NCBI GenBank assembly: GCA_002372375.1
Contig: DFGJ01000038.1
Location: forward strand, 1-64,000
Length of the DNA: 64,000 nucleotides
Direction of reading: 5' to 3'
Origin: Ruminococcaceae bacterium UBA3753
GTDB taxonomy: Bacteria; Bacillota; Clostridia; Oscillospirales; Acutalibacteraceae
The notes under the pieces are model-generated. The model was not told the origin of the DNA, did no database searches, and worked only from the letters and a program-made list of their open reading frames with translations. A program made the position numbers and the translations under genes. Shown in pieces: positions 57,100 through 64,000 of the stretch (position 1 is its first letter; every line of letters begins with the position of its first letter).

Positions 57100-58065
57100 A
57101 TGATTGAAATAGAAAAACCTACTTTTACGACGATCGATGGGTCTGAGGATGGGTCTTATGGAAAGTTTGTTTTAGAGCCCTTAGAACGTGGTTTTGGAAC
57201 AACCCTTGGTAATTCTTTACGTAGAGTTCTTCTATCTTCATTGCAGGGTACAGCGGTTACTTCTATAAAGATTGATGGTGTTGTACACGAATTTTCAACT
57301 ATTCCTGGGGTTAGGGAAGATGTTACTCAGATCGTTTTAAATGTTAAGGGGATAATTGCGAAGCTGTTTTCCGAAGAACCTAAGACTCTTGAAATTTTTG
57401 CAGATGGTCCGTGTACTGTAACTGCTGGTGACATTAGAGTTGACTCCGAAGTTGAGATTATAAATAAGGATCACATTATTGCAAATTTAAATGAAGATGC
57501 AAGAAATTTCCATATGGAGTTGATTTTAGAAAAGGGTCGGGGTTATGTTTCGGCAGAGAGAAATAAAGAACGTTTAAAGAGTAGGGTTTTGGGCCAACTT
57601 GCGGTTGACTCTATTTTTACACCTGTTTTGAAAGTTAATTATAATGTTGAGAATACTCGTGTAGGTAAAATCACCGATTATGATAAGCTCACTTTAGAAA
57701 TTTGGACTGATGGCGTAATAAGTGCAGCTGAGGCTCTTTCTATGGCGGGTGCTGTTTTAGTGGAGCACTTGAATTTGGTGGTTAATGAGAGCGATTTTGA
57801 GAAAGTTGTAAAAATTACAGAGAGACCAGTCACTGAGAGGCGTCTGAATTTGTCGTCAGTGATGATAAATACCATAGATGATCTTGATCTGTCACCAAGA
57901 GCATCTAACGGGTTGCGTCGTGCAAATATATTGACATTAGAACAGCTGTTGAATTCTACCAAGGAAGAATTAGAGCGTATAAGAAATTTTGGTAGAGTTT
58001 CTATAGAGGAAGTAATAAAAAAATTAGGTGATAATGGGCTTTCTTTGAAGACGGCTGGTCAGTAG
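57100..58065 (+). CDS. rpoA: RNA polymerase subunit alpha
   Basis: Scaffold for polymerase assembly and target of activators. 321 aa. The N-terminal domain shows FVLEPLERGFGTTLGNSLRR, VLLSSLQGTAVTSIKIDGV, and the C-terminal alphaCTD carries LSPRASNGLRRANILTLEQ. ATG 57100 has AAGGGGG 11 nt or so upstream, and the codon at 57091 is disfavoured. Confidence 0.98.
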   Translation: MIEIEKPTFTTIDGSEDGSYGKFVLEPLERGFGTTLGNSLRRVLLSSLQGTAVTSIKIDGVVHEFSTIPGVREDVTQIVLNVKGIIAKLFSEEPKTLEIFADGPCTVTAGDIRVDSEVEIINKDHIIANLNEDARNFHMELILEKGRGYVSAERNKERLKSRVLGQLAVDSIFTPVLKVNYNVENTRVGKITDYDKLTLEIWTDGVISAAEALSMAGAVLVEHLNLVVNESDFEKVVKITERPVTERRLNLSSVMINTIDDLDLSPRASNGLRRANILTLEQLLNSTKEELERIRNFGRVSIEEVIKKLGDNGLSLKTAGQ

Positions 58066-58098
58066 ATGATGTATATTTTAGAAGGTGAGGTTTTTTGT

Positions 58099-58440
58099 AT
58101 GCCTGGGACGAGAAAGTTAGGCCGTTCGTCTGCACACAGATTGGCGATGCTTAGGGCTATGGTTACATTTCTTTTTGAAAAAGGTAAAGTAGAGACGACG
58201 CTTCAACGAGCTAAGGAAGTGAGGTCGTTGGCGGAGAAATTTATTACCTTGGCCAAGGTGAGTACTCTTCACAACAAGCGCTTGGCTTTGGCTTTTATAA
58301 CAAAGGAAGACGTTGTTTCGAAATTATTTAATGAGATTTCTCCCAAATATTCCGATCGTTCGGGTGGTTATACTCGTATTGTTAACGTCGGTGTACGGCG
58401 TGGTGACTCTGCTAAGATGGCTATCATACAGCTAGTTTGA
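58099..58440 (+). CDS. rplQ: 50S ribosomal protein L17
   Basis: Last gene of the alpha operon. 113 aa, reading [20 protein letters not shown] and ending in a [20 protein letters not shown] segment. ATG 58099 follows GAAGGTGAGG. The upstream extension to 58066 overlaps nothing known and is not used. A terminator follows. Confidence 0.97.
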   Translation: MPGTRKLGRSSAHRLAMLRAMVTFLFEKGKVETTLQRAKEVRSLAEKFITLAKVSTLHNKRLALAFITKEDVVSKLFNEISPKYSDRSGGYTRIVNVGVRRGDSAKMAIIQLV

Positions 58441-58509
58441 TTTTTTCTGTGATCTAGTAGTGTTGTACTTTATTTTTTGTAGTATTAATTATAATCTTTA
58501 ATTGTTGTT

Positions 58510-58537
58510 GCAACTGCGTTTTTGTAGTTGCCTTTTT
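58510..58537 (+). terminator. Rho-independent terminator of the ribosomal superoperon
   Basis: GCAACTGC (58510-58517) pairs with GTAGTTGC (58524-58531), 8 bp including one G-U, with a six-base loop. CTTTTT follows directly (58532-58537). It lies 70 bases after rplQ. Confidence 0.85.
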
Positions 58538-59268
58538 AGTAGGTTATGTAAGTTTTCAAAACTTTTATTGATTTAGCTTATTTTGTATGGTATAATTTAT
58601 GTTACCTTGTTTGAAGCTATCTTGCACAACAGTAATCTAATTACTATCATATATTCAGTAATACTTCAAATTTATTGTGACCGGTTTTACACTATTTTTT
58701 GCATGCTTTCTGCGAATCATTGGTATTTTTTTTTCGGTTTTATCTTTTTACGTAACCATTTGTTGCGTTTCGGAAATTTTATTTTTTGTTACTAATTTTT
58801 ATAATTTATTTTACATTTGTTGTTTTTGATTTGCATTCTTTTATTGTTTTAAGAAGTATCATAAAAAAGGATGCTCTTTTTTTATGGTGCCACGGTAAAG
58901 GCAGTCTAATAAAATTCTGTGAATAGATTTATTACCCTAATTTTTGCGTTTTTTACGTTACTGATGGATTTGATATTACCAGAAAGTGTTTAATATTTTT
59001 ATATATAACATATATGTCTTAGGTTAAATGAAGTAATTGTATCGGGAAAGTATGATAAAATTGGTAGGTATGCATTTGATATAATAAAAATTTGGTTACT
59101 TTATTAATTCAATGCTTTTGGTTTAACGCAATCCGTGGACTTCTGTCAACGTTCTGTTATTGAAACGTTAAGACTTTGGGTTATTTATTTTTATAAGAAT
59201 TTGAATAAAAAATTATGTATAAGGGAAGGGTATATGGTGGTCTCAATGAATAAAGAGGGAGTTTGATT
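58538..59268. other. Spacer between the alpha operon and gpr
   Basis: About 730 AT-rich bases. A 70-codon frame at 58583-58795 is very hydrophobic but has no RBS and is likely spurious. A TATAAT at 59080 has no good -35 box. The expected sigma-G/F type promoter of gpr was not identified with confidence. Confidence 0.5.
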
Positions 59269-60162
59269 ATGTCATTCAGGACTGACTTAGCTTTAGAATC
59301 AACTGATAAACTCGATTTTAGTTCTTTGCAGGGTATAAAACAAAAAATAAATAAAATATCGGGATTAACTGTAACAGAAATAAAAGTAGAAGACGGAAAA
59401 ATTGCTAAGCAAATTGGCAAACCTGTTGGAACTTACGTGACAGTAGAATTTTTATCGCTGAGCAAAGAATATGATAATTTAGATGAAAAGATTGAAACTG
59501 TTGCAAAAGAAATACAAAAATTAGTGCAAAACGATGGATTAAAATTTGTTGTGGGTCTGGGTAACTCTAGTATTACACCAGATGCTTTAGGTCCAAAGGT
59601 TATAGAATCTATTTTTGCAACTAGGCATATCAAAAATAATGCAAATAATTCGGTAAATTTGCCTAATTTGAAACCAGTAGCTGCACTTGCCCCTGGGGTT
59701 CTCGGCCAGACAGGCATAGAAGTAAGCGAAATAATTTGTAGTATATGTAAAGATATAAAGCCTAGTACAATTTTGGTAATCGATGCTTTGGCTGCGCGTG
59801 AACTTTATAGGTTAGGTTCTACCATACAAATATCCGATACTGGAATTTTACCTGGATCTGGTGTAGGGAATAAGAGGTCAGCCATAAATAAGGAAACTAT
59901 GGGGGTGCCTGTAATTAGTATAGGAGTCCCAACTGTAGTGGATGGACTAACACTAGTCAAAAGTATCACAGATAATCATGAAAATATTGAAAAAATAAAT
60001 AATTTTAAGCCCAGATTAAACAAAGATGTTAAGTCCATGATTGTAACGCCGAGGGAAATTGATATTTTAATTGAACGTGCCGCAAATATTATTTCTATGG
60101 CAATAAATTTAGCACTTCAGCCGTATTATTCATTAGAGGATTTGAAATTTTTAGTTAGCTAA
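59269..60162 (+). CDS. gpr: Germination protease GPR
   Basis: Aspartic-type protease, stored as a zymogen in the forespore, that degrades small acid-soluble proteins (SASP) at germination. It shows MSFRTDLALES, VVGLGNSSITPDALGPKV, ALAPGVLGQTGIEVSEI, then VIDALAARELYRLG and QISDTGILPGSGVGNKR, the catalytic core. 297 aa, shorter than the approximately 370 aa of Bacillus, because the region after VPTVVDGLTLV is much reduced. Only a very short propeptide precedes the FRTDLALE core. ATG 59269 has GAGGGAG 8 nt upstream. It is unlinked to other spore genes here. Confidence 0.96.
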   Translation: MSFRTDLALESTDKLDFSSLQGIKQKINKISGLTVTEIKVEDGKIAKQIGKPVGTYVTVEFLSLSKEYDNLDEKIETVAKEIQKLVQNDGLKFVVGLGNSSITPDALGPKVIESIFATRHIKNNANNSVNLPNLKPVAALAPGVLGQTGIEVSEIICSICKDIKPSTILVIDALAARELYRLGSTIQISDTGILPGSGVGNKRSAINKETMGVPVISIGVPTVVDGLTLVKSITDNHENIEKINNFKPRLNKDVKSMIVTPREIDILIERAANIISMAINLALQPYYSLEDLKFLVS

Positions 60163-61039
60163 GCTATCCACACTTTCCAGCTGTAAAACATATTGCACAA
60201 ATCAAGTACAAAGTTATGATGCTTAAAACAGGTTATTGTTGGCGATGATTTAAAGTAAATACGTTTTTGTGAAATTACCACATATACTTTCATTTACATA
60301 ATAGACTATAATCTGAAAGTATGTAGATGTAATTGTTTCGCAAGTAGATTAGGTAATATATTTACCATGTACTTTATACAATGCAATTTTTTAGTCATCT
60401 AAGTAAACAGTGCAGTAATTTTATAAAATGTCTTAAAAAATTATGTATATTACCCTTTTTGTTGTTTTAAGCACTTTGACATTAATGTGATGCGTAGTTT
60501 GATTTTTAGTACTGTCAGTCCAAAAATTAGATAGATGTGTTAAAATACCAAGCACTAAAAATGAAGAAATTGTCCTAATAGTGTGAATTTTGGGAAAATT
60601 AAAATCGTAATTAGTACCCCAATTTTCTGTCTATAAGGAGTGTTTTATTTGTAATGTTTGTTTTTAGCATTTTTTGTTACTGAATATATTTTGCTAGATC
60701 AAAATATTTTGAAAACATGTGTTGTATATTTTATAAATTTGTAATAGAAAAAAATACGCACTTATCTTTCTACAGCATGTGGTGTATGTCTGTGCTGCAT
60801 GGCAATTTGGCACTTGTTACTTTGCCCGTAAACTATTAATAAAAAGTATGATAGTCGAAAAAATCTGTGTTAATAAATCCGGTAGTTATGTATTATTCAA
60901 AGCTTTTTTGTGTAGGGCTAAATAATAAAAACTTGGTAAACAAAAACCCAGTTTAATTAAGATGTGGTAAAAACGATGTGGTGACTGCGAACCTAGTATG
61001 TGTATTTAGAATTAATTCTGTAAAATTTTAAAATATTTG
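60163..61039. other. Spacer after gpr with copy B of the dispersed repeat
   Basis: No gene was recognised. Positions 60522-60650 resemble 25557-25685 (upstream of queA). The other sequence is AT-rich without a terminator that I can support. Confidence 0.5.
60522..60650. repeat. Dispersed repeat, copy B (downstream of gpr)
   Basis: Shares with 25557-25685 the block AAAAATTAGATAG, TGTGTTAAAATA, GCACT, AAAAAT and, about 120 bases on, TTTCTGTCTAT with GTGTTTTAT. The same order and spacing are kept over about 128 bases. Confidence 0.5.
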
Positions 61040-61287
61040 GTTTAATATAATTTTTGATTTCAAAGACGGTTACTCGACGTCCAAATTTATACAAAAAGTG
61101 TTCTACTTGAGTTTTAGTGGTAGCACTTTTAATTTCCAGTCGATACACTATTTATTACTATTCATATAAAAATTAAGTATCCATTACCCCTTATATTCAA
61201 AAAGATGGTTGAAATCTTGTACGAGAAAATCAGTTAGCCTGTAACCATAGTTTTCCAAAATTTTCTTAGTTTCTTCAAATTTATTGG
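61040..61287 (-). pseudogene. Copy of the 3' end and downstream region of the FkbM gene
   Basis: A 248-bp tandem duplicate of the sequence starting at 61288. It contains the last 33 or so codons of the methyltransferase (reading FEETKKILENYGYRLTDF, then ending LFEYKG) plus about 140 bases after its stop. The copy has no start codon and differs at several residues (VQDFNHLFEYKG against VQYCNYLFEYKG). Confidence 0.88.
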
Positions 61288-61431
61288 CTTAATATAATTT
61301 TTTGATTTCAAGCTCAGTTACGCGACGTCCAAATTTATACAAAAAGTGTTCTACCTGAGTTTTAGTGGTGGTACTTTTAATTTCCAGTCGATACACTATT
61401 TATTACTATTCTTATAAAGATTAAGTATCCA

Positions 61432-62289
61432 TTACCCCTTATATTCAAAAAGGTAGTTGCAATATTGGACGGGAAAATCAGTTAGCCTGTAACCATAGCT
61501 TTCCAAAATTTTCTTAGTTTCCTCGAATTTATCAGGAAAGCTCTCAATAAAAACATACTTGGGTTTATATTTTCTGAAAGTCTCGCTTGCCCCGTTCAAC
61601 ACTTGCACTTCGTGGCTTTCTACATCTATTTTCACAAAATCAATACGATTTTCTTTTATCTCTATGTTATCCAACTTGTCTACATCCATGTCTCCGTCCG
61701 GAGTATCTTTTATGTGTGTTCCACCTATATTCTCTTTATGAAAAATTTCAATGATGGCTTTCGTCTTTTGGTCACTAAGCCCTATATTTAATAGCTTTAC
61801 TTTATTATTAAATTCATTTAAATCCACGTTAGTTTTTAAAACTTCAAAAGTACTCTTCACAGGTTCAAAAGAATAAACCTTTTTTATTTTGTTCTGTTTC
61901 GCCCAGTATAAAGTGTGGTTTCCAATATTCGCTCCAATATCTAAAATTACAGCATCTTCTGGTATGTAACTGTCTAATTTGCGTAAAGTATCCCCTTCAA
62001 AATAATCATGCCGTTCAACTATTAGCCTCTGTATGAAGTCCTCTGGATAGTTTGGTAAGAAAAATCTAACACCGTTAATGCCATAAATAAACTGTTGGCC
62101 TTTTATTTTCACCAAAGGTTCTTTTTTACTGACGTTTCCGATCGCGCAGCACTTTAAGGCAGGAGCCATTTCATTACTACGGCTTTCACCTATACTAAGA
62201 AATTGGCCAATACATATTGTACTGATGGTAAAAAAGATAGAAAATGCTCGTTTAAGAAATTTTCTAGTAAAATTAAAAAAAATTTCCAT
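61432..62289 (-). CDS. FkbM-family SAM-dependent methyltransferase
   Basis: 285-aa protein with an N-terminal hydrophobic segment (about 11-33, FLKRAFSIFFTISTICIGQF) that may anchor or export it, then an FkbM-type methyltransferase domain. SAM-binding ILDIGANIGNHT is at 115-126, YSFEPVKSTFEVL at 139-151 and the conserved FVKIDVESHEVQVLNG at 218-233. Such enzymes methylate sugars or lipid-linked glycans. The substrate is unknown. The start ATG at 62289 has AAGGA 9 nt upstream. The frame is open to 62394, but that start has no RBS. A strong RBS further up (62425-62431) instead serves a 14-codon frame (62413-62369) in another phase, so the 5' end may have suffered a frameshift. Its 3' end is duplicated downstream. 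Confidence 0.8.
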   Translation of the reverse strand: MEIFFNFTRKFLKRAFSIFFTISTICIGQFLSIGESRSNEMAPALKCCAIGNVSKKEPLVKIKGQQFIYGINGVRFFLPNYPEDFIQRLIVERHDYFEGDTLRKLDSYIPEDAVILDIGANIGNHTLYWAKQNKIKKVYSFEPVKSTFEVLKTNVDLNEFNNKVKLLNIGLSDQKTKAIIEIFHKENIGGTHIKDTPDGDMDVDKLDNIEIKENRIDFVKIDVESHEVQVLNGASETFRKYKPKYVFIESFPDKFEETKKILESYGYRLTDFPVQYCNYLFEYKG

Positions 62290-62744
62290 ATAGTGAATTC
62301 CTTTCATACTAAAATAATAGTGTTGCAGGTACATAGTCATAAAAAACATAATACCTATTACCTTCAATCTATAAAAAACTGGTGCTGAACACATATCTTG
62401 TAATACGATTCATCAACAATATCACCTCCTTCAGTTGCGATAGGAATGAAAAGTTATTTAGGCAGAAAAAATTTCAATTCATTGTAGGTCGCATGAGTTT
62501 AATACTATACTACTTAAATATAAAAACTCATATGAGACTAACATGAAATGTGGATTTATACAAGAGTTATAATTGAGCTTTTGTCGTTTAAACTTGTAAT
62601 GCAGTGATATAAATAAAATGCTTTAATATTTACGATAGAGCTTGATTCACTTGCAGATATTCTTGATTTGAATTATTCTCGTGATGGTGTTAACCTCTGC
62701 CCTGTTATTCTAATGTGAAAATAGGATTTAAACTTTTAAAGTAT
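62290..62744. other. Spacer between fkbM and ruvX
   Basis: About 455 bases. It contains the small frame at 62413-62369 on the minus strand: AAGGAGGTG, 11 nt, then MNRITRYVFSTSFL and stop. It may be a leader peptide or the lost start of the FkbM gene. The rest is AT-rich without a clear promoter. Confidence 0.5.
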
Positions 62745-63167
62745 ATGAGAGCTCTTTCTATAGATTTGGGAACAGTCAGGACGGGGTTTGCAATTTCAGA
62801 CTGTACTGGTTTTTTGGCGTCTCCACTTTGTGTTGTGAAAGAGGCTGATGTTATGAAACTGTTACTGAAAGTGATGGAGTTAATTGAAAAGTACAAGATA
62901 ACAGATGTTGTTATCGGATTGCCGAAAAATATGGATGGTTCTGAAGGAGAAAGTGCCATAAGGGCTAGGAAATTTAAAAGTAAGCTTCAGCAAATGGTGG
63001 ATATCTGTATATCTTTTGTTGACGAACGATGGTCCACAAAGAGTGCGCAATATTATTTAAATATTGGAACTACTAAAGCTAAAAAGAAGAAAAGTATAGT
63101 AGATGAGGTAGCAGCTACTGTGATATTGCAGCAGTATTTGGATACAAAAAGAACCTGCAAATGCTGA
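62745..63167 (+). CDS. ruvX: RuvX/YqgF Holliday-junction resolvase-like protein
   Basis: 140-aa RNase H-fold nuclease, involved in pre-16S rRNA end processing in bacteria. It has MRALSIDLGTVRTGFAISD at the start (first catalytic Asp7), VVIGLPKNMDGSEGE, SFVDERWSTKSA and the end VDEVAATVILQQYL. ATG 62745 keeps the family start. No good RBS is visible, and the GTG at 62715 would give an extension without family similarity. In other Firmicutes it often neighbours alaS, which here is at the opposite end of the window. Confidence 0.93.
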   Translation: MRALSIDLGTVRTGFAISDCTGFLASPLCVVKEADVMKLLLKVMELIEKYKITDVVIGLPKNMDGSEGESAIRARKFKSKLQQMVDICISFVDERWSTKSAQYYLNIGTTKAKKKKSIVDEVAATVILQQYLDTKRTCKC

Positions 63168-63479
63168 AGGTACATCTGCACTGCAATTTTTCGTAATAAA
63201 TTAGTGTATATATTATTGAGCATTAAGCAAAGTTAATGTTTATACCGTTGAATGTATTCTATTTGTGTGTGCCTTGTTAGACGAAAATGTTTTGGCCTTA
63301 CGTTTGTATTTTGAAGATACTTGTTTGGCGGTAGTTATATTTTACTTAAGAAAAATAAACAATTAAATAAAAGGTTATGTGTCTTAAACTTTAGTGACTT
63401 TATAAAGTAGTAATATTTTTTAACTTTTAGGAATAGATATCTTTCTAGTTATGAAAAAATGGCCAAATGAGGTATAGTT
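63168..63479. other. Spacer between ruvX and the pdaA-like gene
   Basis: 312 AT-rich bases. I see no terminator with a strong stem, no tRNA and no additional gene. The RBS of the next gene (GAGGT) is at 63469-63473. Confidence 0.5.
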
Positions 63480-64000
63480 TTGATTCTGATTTTAAAGAAG
63501 AAGCAAATAATAGCTGCCGTCGTTTGTTTACTTTCCACTGTTGTTGTTCCTATCACATATAATATTCTATCGCAAAGAGTAATGAATACATCTGTGAAGG
63601 CCAATTTGTGTTCGAACTGGGGATTGGCATTCAATAAAGATAACGTTCCTCAGGGGAATGCCACGAGTGAGTATTTGAAACAGTATAATTGCTATTTTGT
63701 GGGTAATCAAAATGAAAAGAAGATCTATCTAACTTTTGATGCTGGGTATGAAAATGGTTACACCTCAAATATATTGGATGTATTAAAGAAAAATGATGTT
63801 CCTGCGGCTTTTTTTATAGTTGGAAATTACATAGAAACTAGGCCAGATTTAGTAAAAAGGATGGTGGCAGAGAATCATTTGGTTGGGAATCATACGCTTA
63901 ATCATCCGGATATGTCCAAAATGCAAACATTAGAACAATTTAAAAAAGAAGTTATTACCATGGAAGAACTTTACAAAAGCGTGACCGGAAAAGACATGAT
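63480..64000 (+). CDS. PdaA-like polysaccharide deacetylase (partial, runs off the window)
   Basis: The 5' 173 codons of a gene cut by the window end. It has an N-terminal signal or anchor segment (KKKQIIAAVVCLLSTVVVP), then a CE4 NodB domain of the PdaA type: ANLCSNWGLAFN, LTFDAGYENGYT (motif 1), AFFIVGNYIETRPDLVKR and NHTLNHPDMSK (motif 2). PdaA removes the acetyl group from muramic acid to allow delta-lactam formation in spore cortex, so the gene fits with the other sporulation genes. The TTG at 63480 is chosen because GAGGT lies 6 nt upstream. The symbol is withheld because the C-terminal part cannot be seen. Confidence 0.88.
   Translation, partial: MILILKKKQIIAAVVCLLSTVVVPITYNILSQRVMNTSVKANLCSNWGLAFNKDNVPQGNATSEYLKQYNCYFVGNQNEKKIYLTFDAGYENGYTSNILDVLKKNDVPAAFFIVGNYIETRPDLVKRMVAENHLVGNHTLNHPDMSKMQTLEQFKKEVITMEELYKSVTGKDM

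Noticed and set aside
58583..58795. 70-codon hydrophobic frame after the ribosomal operon
   Set aside because: AT-rich sequence gives hydrophobic codons by chance. There is no RBS, and it follows a terminator without a promoter.
17996..61535. Insertion sequences as the cause of the tandem duplications
   Set aside because: No transposase, terminal inverted repeats or target-site duplications were found.

Overview
The window comes from an AT-rich, low-GC Gram-positive bacterium of the Clostridia type. Evidence for this is the zinc-ribbon forms of S14 and S4, an S10-spc-alpha ribosomal superoperon in Firmicutes order, frequent TTG and GTG starts behind AGGAGG-like ribosome binding sites, and four genes that only endospore formers carry or mainly use (spoIVA, a sipL-like SPOCS/LysM gene, gpr and a pdaA-like deacetylase). 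By my coordinates only about 72% of the window is genic. Spacers are long even inside ribosomal operons. There is one clear multi-lesion pseudogene and several families of tandem duplications. No transposase, phage gene or CRISPR array was seen. Together this looks like a spore-former lineage undergoing genome erosion, possibly host-associated or endosymbiotic. That lifestyle is inference.

Layout. 0.3-4.3 kb (minus): alaS, tdk, plsY. 4.4-5.7 kb (plus): an SstT-type Na+/amino-acid symporter. 6.1-9.8 kb (minus): a GlpA-like oxidase, a partner FAD/NAD oxidoreductase and a detached DUF1667 gene. 10.2-11.3 kb: a membrane-anchored polysaccharide deacetylase. 11.3-18.0 kb (minus): three paralogous AAA+ ATPase genes that each begin with a signal peptide, one of them a pseudogene, interrupted by trmK. 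18.3-21.98 kb (minus, except the tRNA): rmlD, a Cys-rich small protein, tRNA-Arg(CCG) on the plus strand, and a TtcA-like thiolase. 23.2-29.7 kb (plus): der, queA and two tandem paralogous secreted proteins of unknown function. 30.3-34.2 kb (minus): sipL-like and spoIVA, the latter followed by four decaying copies of its own 3' end. 34.6-37.1 kb (plus): ftsQ/divIB and ftsZ. 38.8-58.4 kb (plus): rpsJ to rplQ, with an unrecognised membrane-protein gene inserted between rplW and rplB and with secY, adk, map, a KOW protein, infA, rpmJ and rpoA in their usual places. 59.3-64 kb: gpr, an FkbM-type methyltransferase (minus), ruvX and the start of a pdaA-like gene.

Most of the window is housekeeping: translation, secretion, division and tRNA modification. 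The lineage-specific part is the exported AAA+ family, the secreted coiled-coil pair, the Cys-rich protein and the S10-operon membrane protein. The most unusual structural theme is repeated tandem duplication of gene ends. The 3' ends of spoIVA, the ttcA-like gene and the fkbM gene all have echo copies immediately downstream, and the promoter, RBS and start of one AAA+ gene are duplicated upstream. Intergenic tandem arrays with unit lengths of about 155 and 162 bp add to this theme.
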